A stretch of 64,000 nucleotides of DNA from Rariglobus sp041662485. Lineage in GTDB: Bacteria > Verrucomicrobiota > Verrucomicrobiia > Opitutales > Opitutaceae. A model generated the notes under the pieces. That model searched no databases, was not told where the DNA came from, and was given only the letters and a program-made list of their open reading frames with translations. The DNA lies in the NCBI GenBank assembly GCA_041662485.1, contig JBAZSJ010000015.1, positions 1-64,000 on the forward strand, given 5' to 3'. Below, in pieces: positions 16,464 to 24,549 of the stretch. How positions within the stretch are numbered: position 1 is the first letter of the stretch; every line of letters begins with the position of its first letter. The position numbers and the translations under genes are program-made.

Positions 16464-18236
16464 TCAAACCGTCCTCGAACGCGGGTTCCTGGACTTCAGA
16501 CGCGCGCCGGCCGCCACCACCCCGCCCAGATCACCACCCGGGCGGAACTGCCGCTGGAACTGCCCGGGCGTCTGCCCCGTCACGCGGCGAAACACTTTCG
16601 TGAAGTGGATGCGGTCCGAGAAGCCCGACTTCTCCGCCACATCATCGATCAGCGCGGCGGGCTCCTTCAACAACCGGCTCGCATGCTCGATGCGGATTCG
16701 TCGGATATAGACACTCAGGTCCACTTCCGCATGTTGCTTAAACTTGCGGCTGAGAAAATCCGGATGGCAGCGCAGATGGGCGGCCACATCCTTGATGTTA
16801 AAGAGTTTTCCCACGTTCGCGGAGACATAGCGCATGGTCTCCTGGATCACGTAGGGCGGCGGCGGGCCGGCGGCGGGCACGTATTTATCCAGTTCGCGTC
16901 CGTTGGAGCGGATGACCTCGCGATACCAGTGCGCCGAGTCCTTCAACGTGCGCCGCTGCGTGGCATAATCCACGTGGATGAGCCCGAAGCGGTGCTTGTA
17001 GCCCTCGGCCCACTCGAAGTTGTCCATGAGCGACCACACAAAATACCCGCGCACATCAATGCCCTCCGCCAGCGCCCGCCGCAGCTGCAGCAGATAACCG
17101 ATCATAAACTCCACGCGCACCGGATCGCGCACATGGCCGTCGTGACCGACCATGTCGCAGTTCGACATGCCGTTTTCCGTGATGATGATCGGGAGCTTGT
17201 AGGTCTCCGCCAAAAACTTCGGCCCCCAATACAGCGCCTCCGGCGTCTGATTCCACAGATAAAGCGTGCGCGGATGCCCCGGGGACAGCGGAGCCAGCAC
17301 CGGCGCGCCATCCGGCCCGGCCTTGATCGCCTCTCCCTGAAAGATGTTGCAGCCGTAAAAATCGATCGGCTGCTGGATGATTTTCATATCCGCCTTGGTG
17401 GCCTTCGGCGCGGCCGAACCGTAAACCCTCAAGCCTTCCTCGGGATAGGCGCCGAACACCACGGGGTCGCCCCACCAGCGGTTGTTCCAGACCCCCGGCC
17501 ACACGGAGTTCGTGGCCGCCCGCGCCGCGTTGACATCGTCCAGCGACTCGCTCGCCGGATAATAGATCGTCCCCGCCGGCGACCAGCCCACGACCGGCGT
17601 CTTCTTCGCCCTCTCGCGGATCATCGCCACCGCGCGCCCGTGCGCCAGCAGCGCATGATGCCCCGCGAGCAGCACCTCGGGCAGGTCGAGCTTGAGGCCC
17701 GGGGCGTGCTCGCCGGTCTCGTGGCCGAGGCCGATGAAACACTGCGGCTCGTTCAACGTCACCCAGTGCGTGACGCGGTCCGAAAGCCGGTCCACCACCG
17801 CCGCGGTGTATTTGGCAAACCACGACGGACTGTCCGGATTCAGCCAGCCGCCGCGCAGGAAGAGTTCGTAGGGGAAATCCCAGTGGAAGAGCGTCACCCA
17901 GGGCTGCACGCCGGCCGCCAGCAGCTCGTCCACCAGCCGGTCGTAGAACGCCAGCCCGGCCTCGTTCACGGCCCCCGTGCCCACGGGCATCACGCGCGAC
18001 CACGAGACGGAAAAACGGTAGGAATTGAGCCCGATCTTCGCCATGAGGGCGACGTCTTCCTTGTAGCGGTTGTAGTGGTCGCAGGCCACCTGTCCGGTCT
18101 GTCCCTCCCACACATGCCCGCGCCGCCGTGTGAACATGTCCCATACCGACAGGCCCTTGCCGTCGGCGTCCCAGGCGCCTTCGATCTGGTAGGCGGACGC
18201 CACGGCACCCCAGTGAAATTTTTCCGGAAACGGCAT
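16464..18236 (-). CDS. GH1 beta-glucosidase fused to AraC-type DNA-binding domain
   Basis: 590 residues from ATG 18236 (MPFPEKFHWGAVASAYQIEGA, the usual GH1 start); ATGs further upstream add non-GH1 residues. Residues 1-450 form a complete GH1 TIM barrel with acid/base Glu163 in TLNEPQCF, nucleophile Glu354 in IITENGMS, and SLMDNFEWAEGY near the end. After a proline-rich linker (AAGPPPPY, about 455-461), residues 464-570 form a two-helix-turn-helix AraC module: LFNIKDVAAHLRCHPDFLSRKFKQ, then IDDVAEKSGFSDRIHFTKVFRR and TPGQFQRQF. No signal peptide. It is divergent from a second GH1 gene and the glucanase run. A catalytic sensor-regulator is suggested, but whether hydrolysis, binding or both are used is unknown. 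Confidence 0.92.
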   Translation of the reverse strand: MPFPEKFHWGAVASAYQIEGAWDADGKGLSVWDMFTRRRGHVWEGQTGQVACDHYNRYKEDVALMAKIGLNSYRFSVSWSRVMPVGTGAVNEAGLAFYDRLVDELLAAGVQPWVTLFHWDFPYELFLRGGWLNPDSPSWFAKYTAAVVDRLSDRVTHWVTLNEPQCFIGLGHETGEHAPGLKLDLPEVLLAGHHALLAHGRAVAMIRERAKKTPVVGWSPAGTIYYPASESLDDVNAARAATNSVWPGVWNNRWWGDPVVFGAYPEEGLRVYGSAAPKATKADMKIIQQPIDFYGCNIFQGEAIKAGPDGAPVLAPLSPGHPRTLYLWNQTPEALYWGPKFLAETYKLPIIITENGMSNCDMVGHDGHVRDPVRVEFMIGYLLQLRRALAEGIDVRGYFVWSLMDNFEWAEGYKHRFGLIHVDYATQRRTLKDSAHWYREVIRSNGRELDKYVPAAGPPPPYVIQETMRYVSANVGKLFNIKDVAAHLRCHPDFLSRKFKQHAEVDLSVYIRRIRIEHASRLLKEPAALIDDVAEKSGFSDRIHFTKVFRRVTGQTPGQFQRQFRPGGDLGGVVAAGARLKSRNPRSRTV

Positions 18237-18275
18237 GCAGGGTAAGGGGATTGGGGGAATCTCCGTTTCGTCCGG

Positions 18276-18335
18276 CCGATATCGACGAATATCACGGAAT
18301 GCCGTCATGGATAGTCTATAACCGACCAATATCGA
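18276..18335. promoter_or_regulatory. Divergent promoter region with repeated CC(G/A)ATATCGA sites
   Basis: CCGATATCGA at 18276-18285 and CCAATATCGA at 18326-18335 are direct repeats 50 bp apart, about five helical turns. They lie between the GH1-AraC gene and the GH1/glucanase run. AraC proteins often bind direct repeats in such regions, so these are candidate sites for the fused regulator. Inference only. Confidence 0.45.
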
Positions 18336-18367
18336 GTAAAAAAAGCCCGTAAATTCGCCTCGGATCG

Positions 18368-18383
18368 TCGGCAAATGACATAT
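18368..18383. repeat. 16-bp inverted repeat, upstream arm
   Basis: TCGGCAAATGACATAT, perfect inverse complement of 16427-16442. It lies inside the divergent promoter region, about 140 bp before the GH1 start at 18522. Confidence 0.7.
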
Positions 18384-18521
18384 CTTGCATCAGCAGAGGC
18401 CTAACGCCCAATCGCCAAGGAGTGCTAATCTGGTGTCGTTATCCCATCCCCGCATCGCGAATCCATCGACCCCGCCTCTCCGCGCCGCGCCGCAGTTTCT
18501 CCCGTTTTCCTTCATTTAACC

Positions 18522-19919
18522 ATGAGTTCATCGTTTCCCTCCAACTTCACCTGGGGCGCCGCCGCGGCCTCCTACCAAATCGAAGGCGCCTGGCAGGCCG
18601 ACGGCAAAGGCGCATCCGTCTGGGACATGCTTTCCCATCAAAAAGGACGCATCTGGGAAGGCCACACCGGCGATACCGCCTGCGATCACTACAACCGCTA
18701 CAAGGACGACGTCTCCATGATGTCGGACATGGGCCTGCAAGCCTACCGCCTCTCCGTCTCCTGGCCGCGCGTCCTCCCCTCCGGCACCGGCAAGATCAAC
18801 GAAGCCGGCCTCGGTTTTTACGACCGCCTTATCGACGAACTCCTCGCCGCCGGTATCCAGCCTTGGGTGACGCTCTTCCACTGGGACTATCCTTACGATC
18901 TCTTCATGCGCGGCGGCTGGCTGAACCCCGAAAGTCCAAAATGGTTCGCCGACTACACCGCCATCGTCGTCGACCGCCTCTCCGACCGCGTCGGCCACTG
19001 GATCACCCTGAACGAGCCGCAATGCTTCCTCGGTCTCGGTCACCTCCAAGGCGACCACGCGCCCGGCCTCAAGCTCGGCCTGCACGAGGTCCTCCAGGCC
19101 GGCCACCACGCCCTGCTCGCCCACGGCATGTCGGTGCAGACGATCCGCGCCCGCGCCAAGACCAAGCCCGTCATCGGCTGGGCGCCCGTCGGCGGCATCC
19201 ATTATCCGGTTACAAACTCCCCCGCCGACATCGCCGCCGCCTACGCCGGCATGGACGCGGTCCACGACGGGCATTGCTGGAACAACCGCTGGTGGGGCGA
19301 CGCCCCCGTCCTCGGCTCCTACCCCGAGCAGGGCCTGAAAGCCTACGGCAAAAACGCCCCGCGCTTCAAGGACTCCGACTTCGAGATCATCAAGCAGCCC
19401 CTCGATTTCTACGGCTGCAACATCTACTCCGCCACGCCCACCAAGGCGGGCCCCAACGGCGAAGTCGTCGTCGCCGACGTGGGCGCCGGGTTTCCCCACA
19501 CCCACTTCCTCTGGAAGCGCGCCGACGACGCCCTTTACTGGGGCTCCAAATTCCTCGCCGAGCGCTACAAGCTCCCCGTCGTCATCACCGAAAACGGCCT
19601 CACCCTTCCCGACTGGGTCTCCCTCGACGGCGCGGTGCATGATCCGCTGCGCATCGACTTCCTCCACCGCTACCTGCTCGGTCTCGACCGGGCCATCGCC
19701 GACGGCGTGGACGTGCGCGGCTATTTCCAGTGGTCCGTCATGGACAACTTCGAGTGGGCCGAGGGCTACAAGCACCGCTTCGGCCTCGTCCATGTAGACT
19801 ACGAGACCCAGAAGCGCACCCTCAAGGACTCCGCCTACTGGTATCGCGACGTCATCCGCTCCAACGGCGCCAGCCTTCACGGCGCCGCCCATCCGGCTCT
19901 CTCAACAGCCGGAGCCTGA
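18522..19919 (+). CDS. GH1 beta-glucosidase
   Basis: 465 residues, standard GH1 length. Starts MSSSFPSNFTWGAAAASYQIEGA. Acid/base Glu165 (TLNEPQCF) and nucleophile Glu357 (VITENGL) are present, together with WNNRWWGD and SVMDNFEWAEGYKHRFGL. No signal peptide, so cytoplasmic. It probably removes glucose from imported beta-gluco-oligosaccharides. It is clearly paralogous to the GH1 part of the divergent GH1-AraC fusion but has no DNA-binding tail. First gene of a same-strand run reaching 33421, with 36 bp to the next gene. Confidence 0.94.
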   Translation: MSSSFPSNFTWGAAAASYQIEGAWQADGKGASVWDMLSHQKGRIWEGHTGDTACDHYNRYKDDVSMMSDMGLQAYRLSVSWPRVLPSGTGKINEAGLGFYDRLIDELLAAGIQPWVTLFHWDYPYDLFMRGGWLNPESPKWFADYTAIVVDRLSDRVGHWITLNEPQCFLGLGHLQGDHAPGLKLGLHEVLQAGHHALLAHGMSVQTIRARAKTKPVIGWAPVGGIHYPVTNSPADIAAAYAGMDAVHDGHCWNNRWWGDAPVLGSYPEQGLKAYGKNAPRFKDSDFEIIKQPLDFYGCNIYSATPTKAGPNGEVVVADVGAGFPHTHFLWKRADDALYWGSKFLAERYKLPVVITENGLTLPDWVSLDGAVHDPLRIDFLHRYLLGLDRAIADGVDVRGYFQWSVMDNFEWAEGYKHRFGLVHVDYETQKRTLKDSAYWYRDVIRSNGASLHGAAHPALSTAGA

Positions 19920-19955
19920 ACTGATCCCCCTCTCCTGAAAATCCCCCCAGACAAC

Positions 19956-21926
19956 ATGCTTCAAAAACTCCATGCCCCTCTCATCGCACTGGCCTTCTTC
20001 TGCGGCGCAAGCGCCTCGGCGCAGGTGGGCGGCATCGCCCCGAAGTTCCTGATTGATCCCGCTTCCCCCAAGGCGGCGGGCCAGATCACGCCCAGCACCG
20101 ATCAGGTGACGTTCACCGCCGGCAAGGACGGCGTAACCGTCAACATCGCGGGCGGCCCCGAACAGTATCCCGCCATCGCCATCAGCCCCGAAACGGGCGC
20201 GGCCTGGGATCTCAGCCCTTGGGGACGCGTCGAGGCCAAGGTCACCAACCTCGGCACCGCCGGCCTCCAGCTGAGCATGCGCGTGGACAACAAAAAGGAC
20301 GGCAGCAGCAACAGTTGCGAGGGCATCAGCCTCAAGGCGGGCGAGACTAAAACCCTCAAGGTTATCTTCGGCTACTCCTACGGATACAAGCCGGGCTTCA
20401 AGTTGAATTCCGGCTCGGTCATCCAAGTCCTCATTTTTGCCGTTGGCAAAAAGGATGTCGCCCGCTCCTTCCGCATCGAGGACCTCCAGGCCACCGGCTC
20501 CACCGGCGAAAAGCCCCCCGTCGATCCCAACACCGTCCGCCTGAAGCCTGAAAAGGGCGTCATCCTCGGCGCCGGCGCGAAACTGGACGCGGCCAAGCAG
20601 GTCGTCGCGAAGGACGGAGCCAAGGCCGAGATCATCGCCAACGGAGCCCTCAAGATAGACTTCGCCGGCCGCAAAAACGAGTCCGTCATCCTCAAGCCCG
20701 CGATGGGCAGCTGGGATTTGACCGACGCCTACCAGGTCCAGGTCAAACTCAAGAACACCGGCTCGACCGCGGTCAGCCCTTCCATCCGACTCGAAAGCAA
20801 GGGCGGCGTCAGCGACACCATCGCCGCCGCCGCGCCGATCCCCCCCGGCGGCGAAGCCGTGATCACCGTGCCGTTCGCCGCGGTCGTGTCCACCGTCGTC
20901 CCTACCGACCCCAAGCAGGAGGTCTTCGGCAAGGGCTCGTGGTCGGAGAACAACTGGCCGCCCAAGACCGGCACCGGCACCAAATTCACCAGCGACGGCG
21001 GCAAGGGCGTCACCATCCTCCCCGACAAAAACGCGTCGGTGCAAAGCCTGACGGTCAGCTCCGTCATCGCGAATGCTCCTCCCCCTTCCGACCTCCCGTC
21101 CTGGGTCGGCAAACGCCCGCCCGTTGACGGCGACTGGGTCAAGACGCTGGACGAAAACTTCGACGGCGACTCCCTCGATCTCCACCGCTGGAACATTTAC
21201 ACCGACAACTTCTGGGACAAACGCACCCACTTCGCCAAGGACAACGCCATCGTCAAAGACGGCAAGCTGACGCTCCACTACGAAAAGAAAACCGGTTTTC
21301 ACAACGACGACCCCGCCGGAAAAAAGACCGACTACGCCTGCGGCTACGCCGACTCCTACGGCAAATGGCGCCAGCTTTACGGCTACTTCGAAGCCCGCGT
21401 GAAATTGCCAAAGGCTCCCGGCCTCTGGCCCGCCTTCTGGCTCATGCCCGACCGCGGCCTCGACGCCGGCCCCCAGTGGAAACGCTCCGACACCGCGAAG
21501 GGTGGCATGGAGTTCGACATCCTCGAGTTTCTCTCCGGCTGGGGCCCCTACCGCTACAACATGGCCTTCCACTGGGACGGTTACGGCAAGGAGCACAAGT
21601 CCGGCGGCACCACCTGCGGTTATGTGGTTCCCGACAAGGACGGCTTCATCACCACCGGCGTTTATTGGGCCCCCGGCATCGCCATCTACTACGTCCAAGG
21701 CAAGGAAGTCCTCCGCTGGGAAAGTCCCCGCGTCTCCACCGTCCCCTCCTTCATCATGTTCGACATGGTTTCGGGCGGTTGGGACAACCTGCCCCTCGAC
21801 GACGCCAAGCTGCCCGACGATTTCGTGATCGACTACGTCCGCGTCTGGCAGCGCAAGGACCTCGCCTCGCCCCTCGACGGCCCGATGCCCAACGCCGGCC
21901 TGCCCTCCTCGCTTTCGAAAGAGTAA
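19956..21926 (+). CDS. Secreted GH16 glucanase with N-terminal accessory domains
   Basis: 656 residues. Signal peptide MLQKLHAPLIALAFFCGASASAQ. Two beta-sandwich-like accessory domains follow (roughly 35-180 and 190-370; features WDLSPWGRVEAKVTNLG and WDLTDAYQVQVKLKNTG). The catalytic domain runs from about 385 and carries the GH16 signature MEFDILEF with Glu519, Asp521 and Glu524, preceded by YGYFEARVKLPKAPGLWPAFW and followed by a C-terminal IDYVRVWQ strand. GH16 members of this layout include laminarinases, agarases and porphyranases. The surrounding GH1/GH5 genes favour a beta-glucan. Periplasmic or extracellular. Followed after 27 bp by a related gene. Confidence 0.9.
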   Translation: MLQKLHAPLIALAFFCGASASAQVGGIAPKFLIDPASPKAAGQITPSTDQVTFTAGKDGVTVNIAGGPEQYPAIAISPETGAAWDLSPWGRVEAKVTNLGTAGLQLSMRVDNKKDGSSNSCEGISLKAGETKTLKVIFGYSYGYKPGFKLNSGSVIQVLIFAVGKKDVARSFRIEDLQATGSTGEKPPVDPNTVRLKPEKGVILGAGAKLDAAKQVVAKDGAKAEIIANGALKIDFAGRKNESVILKPAMGSWDLTDAYQVQVKLKNTGSTAVSPSIRLESKGGVSDTIAAAAPIPPGGEAVITVPFAAVVSTVVPTDPKQEVFGKGSWSENNWPPKTGTGTKFTSDGGKGVTILPDKNASVQSLTVSSVIANAPPPSDLPSWVGKRPPVDGDWVKTLDENFDGDSLDLHRWNIYTDNFWDKRTHFAKDNAIVKDGKLTLHYEKKTGFHNDDPAGKKTDYACGYADSYGKWRQLYGYFEARVKLPKAPGLWPAFWLMPDRGLDAGPQWKRSDTAKGGMEFDILEFLSGWGPYRYNMAFHWDGYGKEHKSGGTTCGYVVPDKDGFITTGVYWAPGIAIYYVQGKEVLRWESPRVSTVPSFIMFDMVSGGWDNLPLDDAKLPDDFVIDYVRVWQRKDLASPLDGPMPNAGLPSSLSKE

Positions 21927-21953
21927 CCCGCTCCCGCCCCCGTCCATTTCTTC

Positions 21954-24437
21954 ATGATACGCCCCATAAACACCCTTCGTTCCGCGCTCGCCGCCCTGTG
22001 CGTTTTCGCAGCGCCCCTCGCTGCGCACGCCGGCACCGTCCCCGCCTCGCCCGTCCTCATGTCACCGGCCACGGCCGACATCGCCTCCTTCAAACTCGAC
22101 AAGGAACCCGTCCTCGCGCTGGCCGACGTCGGCGGCGCCAAGGTTCTCCGCGTTGATTTCCCCGCAGGCGACTACCCCGGCGTCAATCTGCCCGTTCCCG
22201 GCGGCTCCTGGGACCTCTCCGCCTTCGCCGGCGTCGAGGCCGAGATCGCCAACGTGGGCACGGTCAAACTCAACATCGGCCTGCGCGTGGACAACTCCGG
22301 CGACTGGAAAAAATCCCCTTGGAACACCAACAACGTCTGGATCGCCCCCGGCGAGGCCAAGACGGTCCGCGTCACCTTCGGCCAGTCGTATGGACGCGCC
22401 GGTTACGCCCTTAATCCCGCCGACGTCTCCGGCGTGAAGCTTCTCGCCGACAACCCCAAGGAAGGCGCCGCCATCATCGTCAAGTCGATCCGCGCCTTCG
22501 GCGCAGGCACGCCCGCCGCCCCCGTCGCTCCCGTGGCGGCAAGCGCCAGCGCGCCGACTCCGAAACCCGCCGCCGCATCCGCCGCCGTGATCTACACGCC
22601 GACCGCCGCCAACATCGCCAACCTCAAAACCGAGCAGGACCCCGTCGTCGCGCTCGACACCTCCACCGGCACGCCCGCCCTCAAGGTCACCTTCCCCAAC
22701 GGCGGCGATTATCCCGGCTTCGACTTCCCCCTCGCCGGCGGCCAGCTCAATCTCGCCGCCTTCGCAGGCGTCCAGGTAACGGTTGCCAACACCGGCCAGT
22801 CCCGCCTCAACGTCGCCCTCCGCGCCGGCAACCCCGGCGACTGGCAAAAATCCCCTTGGAACACCGGCAACGTCTGGATCGCCCCCGGCGAAACCAAGAC
22901 CCTCAAGGTCGTCTTCGGCCAGTCGTATGGACATCCCGGTTACGCCCTCGACGCCTCCCGCGTAAACGTCCTCAAACTCTACGTTGAAAAACCCAAGGCC
23001 GACGCCGCCCTCCTCGTCAAAAACCTCGCCCCCTTCGGCACCGCCACTCCCTCCGCGGAGGGGAGCGGGAGCGACCCGACCCCCTCCGCTCCCGCCGCCT
23101 CCGGCATCGACGCCACCTTCTCCCCCTCGATCGGCGGCGAACTCCTCGACCTCGCCAAAAACAAACTCGCCGGCTTCAACCACGCCGACTCCTCCGCCGT
23201 CATCGCGGACGGCAAAATCAAGGTCACCTTCGAAGGCGGTTCCAACTATCCCAACATCCGGCTCCCCGTTCCCAAGGGCGGCTGGAACCTCTCCGCCTTC
23301 GGCGCCATCGAGGTCGCCGTGACCAACGCCAACGACAAAAAGGTCAACGTTCTCATGCGCGCAGACAACCCCGGCGACTGGAAAAAGGAACCGTGGAACA
23401 CCGAGCGCCTGTTGTTCAATCCCGGCGAGACCAAGGTCCTCAAGCTCACCTTCGGCCAGCAAAACGGCGCCCCCGGCTTCCCGCTCAACCCCGCCCGCAT
23501 CTCCGCGATCCAGCTCTTCCTTGAACGCCCCAAGACCGACACCACGCTCATCCTCGCCAACGTGAAGGCCTCCGGCACCCCCGCCGACGCCGCCAGCTCG
23601 CTCTCGTTCACCAAGCCCGATGATCGCAACACGCCCGCCATCCTCCCCAAGTGGCTTGGCAAGCGCCCGCCCGAGGAACTCGCCGGCGAGTGGATCAAGA
23701 CCCTCGACGAAAACTTCGACGGCGCCTCCCTCAACGAAAAACTCTGGACCCCGCGCTTCCCGTGGAACGGCCCGCAAGGCGGCCAGCTCCAACGCTACGC
23801 CCCCGAAAACGTCACCGTCGCCAACGGCGTCGCCTCCTTCAAGGTCGAGAAACGCGCCGGCCACGAAAACAACGACAGCACCCGCCCCACCCGCGACTAC
23901 ACCTCCGGCCTCATCCAAAGCTACGGAAAGTGGGCCCAGCTCTACGGCTACTTTGAAGCCCGCATCAAGGTCCCCTACGTGCGCGGCCTCTGGCCCGCCT
24001 ACTGGATGATGCCCGACCGCGGCGCCGCCTCCGGCCTCGACATGTGGAAACGCCGCGACACCGCCAAGGGCGCCATGGAAATCGACATCATGGAAATCAT
24101 CTCCGAATGGGGACCCGGCCGCAACAGCGTAGCCACCCACTGGGACGGCTACGGCGCCGACCACAAGCAATGGGGCACCTCGCAGATCTACTTCGGCCCC
24201 ACCCCCGACGGCTACCACGTCTTCGGCCTCCTCTGGGAGCCGGGCAAGCTCACCTGGTATGTCGACGGCAAAAAAGTCGCCGAACAGATCAACGAACGCG
24301 TCAGCAACGTCCCCGCCTACCTCAAGTTCAACGTCCAGATGGGCGGCTGGGCCACCTCCGAAGTCGATGTCGCCAACCTCCCCGCCAGCATGCAGGTGGA
24401 CTACACCCGCGCCTGGCAGCTCAAGAACCGCCTCTAA
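21954..24437 (+). CDS. Secreted GH16 glucanase with three tandem accessory domains
   Basis: 827 residues. Signal peptide MIRPINTLRSALAALCVFAAP ending at AHA. Three homologous domains of about 150 residues follow (near 38-180, 205-360 and 385-545). Each has a NVGL(R)VDN/AGNPGDWKKSPWNT-type block and a PGE(A/T)KT(V/L) strand, and they are joined by Ala/Pro-rich linkers. The GH16 catalytic domain has MEIDIMEI with Glu709, Asp711 and Glu714, plus LYGYFEARIKVPYVRGLWPAYW. It is paralogous to the preceding protein. The repeated modules are probably carbohydrate-binding; their specificity is unknown. A decayed partial copy of the first module lies at 14211-14475. Confidence 0.9.
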   Translation: MIRPINTLRSALAALCVFAAPLAAHAGTVPASPVLMSPATADIASFKLDKEPVLALADVGGAKVLRVDFPAGDYPGVNLPVPGGSWDLSAFAGVEAEIANVGTVKLNIGLRVDNSGDWKKSPWNTNNVWIAPGEAKTVRVTFGQSYGRAGYALNPADVSGVKLLADNPKEGAAIIVKSIRAFGAGTPAAPVAPVAASASAPTPKPAAASAAVIYTPTAANIANLKTEQDPVVALDTSTGTPALKVTFPNGGDYPGFDFPLAGGQLNLAAFAGVQVTVANTGQSRLNVALRAGNPGDWQKSPWNTGNVWIAPGETKTLKVVFGQSYGHPGYALDASRVNVLKLYVEKPKADAALLVKNLAPFGTATPSAEGSGSDPTPSAPAASGIDATFSPSIGGELLDLAKNKLAGFNHADSSAVIADGKIKVTFEGGSNYPNIRLPVPKGGWNLSAFGAIEVAVTNANDKKVNVLMRADNPGDWKKEPWNTERLLFNPGETKVLKLTFGQQNGAPGFPLNPARISAIQLFLERPKTDTTLILANVKASGTPADAASSLSFTKPDDRNTPAILPKWLGKRPPEELAGEWIKTLDENFDGASLNEKLWTPRFPWNGPQGGQLQRYAPENVTVANGVASFKVEKRAGHENNDSTRPTRDYTSGLIQSYGKWAQLYGYFEARIKVPYVRGLWPAYWMMPDRGAASGLDMWKRRDTAKGAMEIDIMEIISEWGPGRNSVATHWDGYGADHKQWGTSQIYFGPTPDGYHVFGLLWEPGKLTWYVDGKKVAEQINERVSNVPAYLKFNVQMGGWATSEVDVANLPASMQVDYTRAWQLKNRL

Positions 24438-24447
24438 AAACCGTGTT

Positions 24448-24509
24448 CTCCTCCGAAATGGAGGAGCCTGCTTGCAGGCGATTTTACCCCGCAAAAGTCG
24501 CCTGCAAGC
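24448..24509. repeat. Two hairpins between GH16 and pseudopilin genes
   Basis: CTCCTCC-gaaat-GGAGGAG at 24448-24466, then GCTTGCAGGCGATTTT (24470-24485) pairing with AAAAGTCGCCTGCAAGC (24493-24509) with one bulge. The second looks like a REP-type palindrome. It may shape mRNA stability inside the operon or partly terminate it. Confidence 0.6.
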
Positions 24510-24549
24510 CCCGCCCGTTACCCCAACCCCTTACCCCACCCCGCTCGCC

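Noticed and set aside
22062..24494. 810-residue minus-strand open frame opposite the GH16 gene
   Set aside because: Gly/Asp/Val-rich shadow of the GC-rich GH16 codons with no recognisable protein features.
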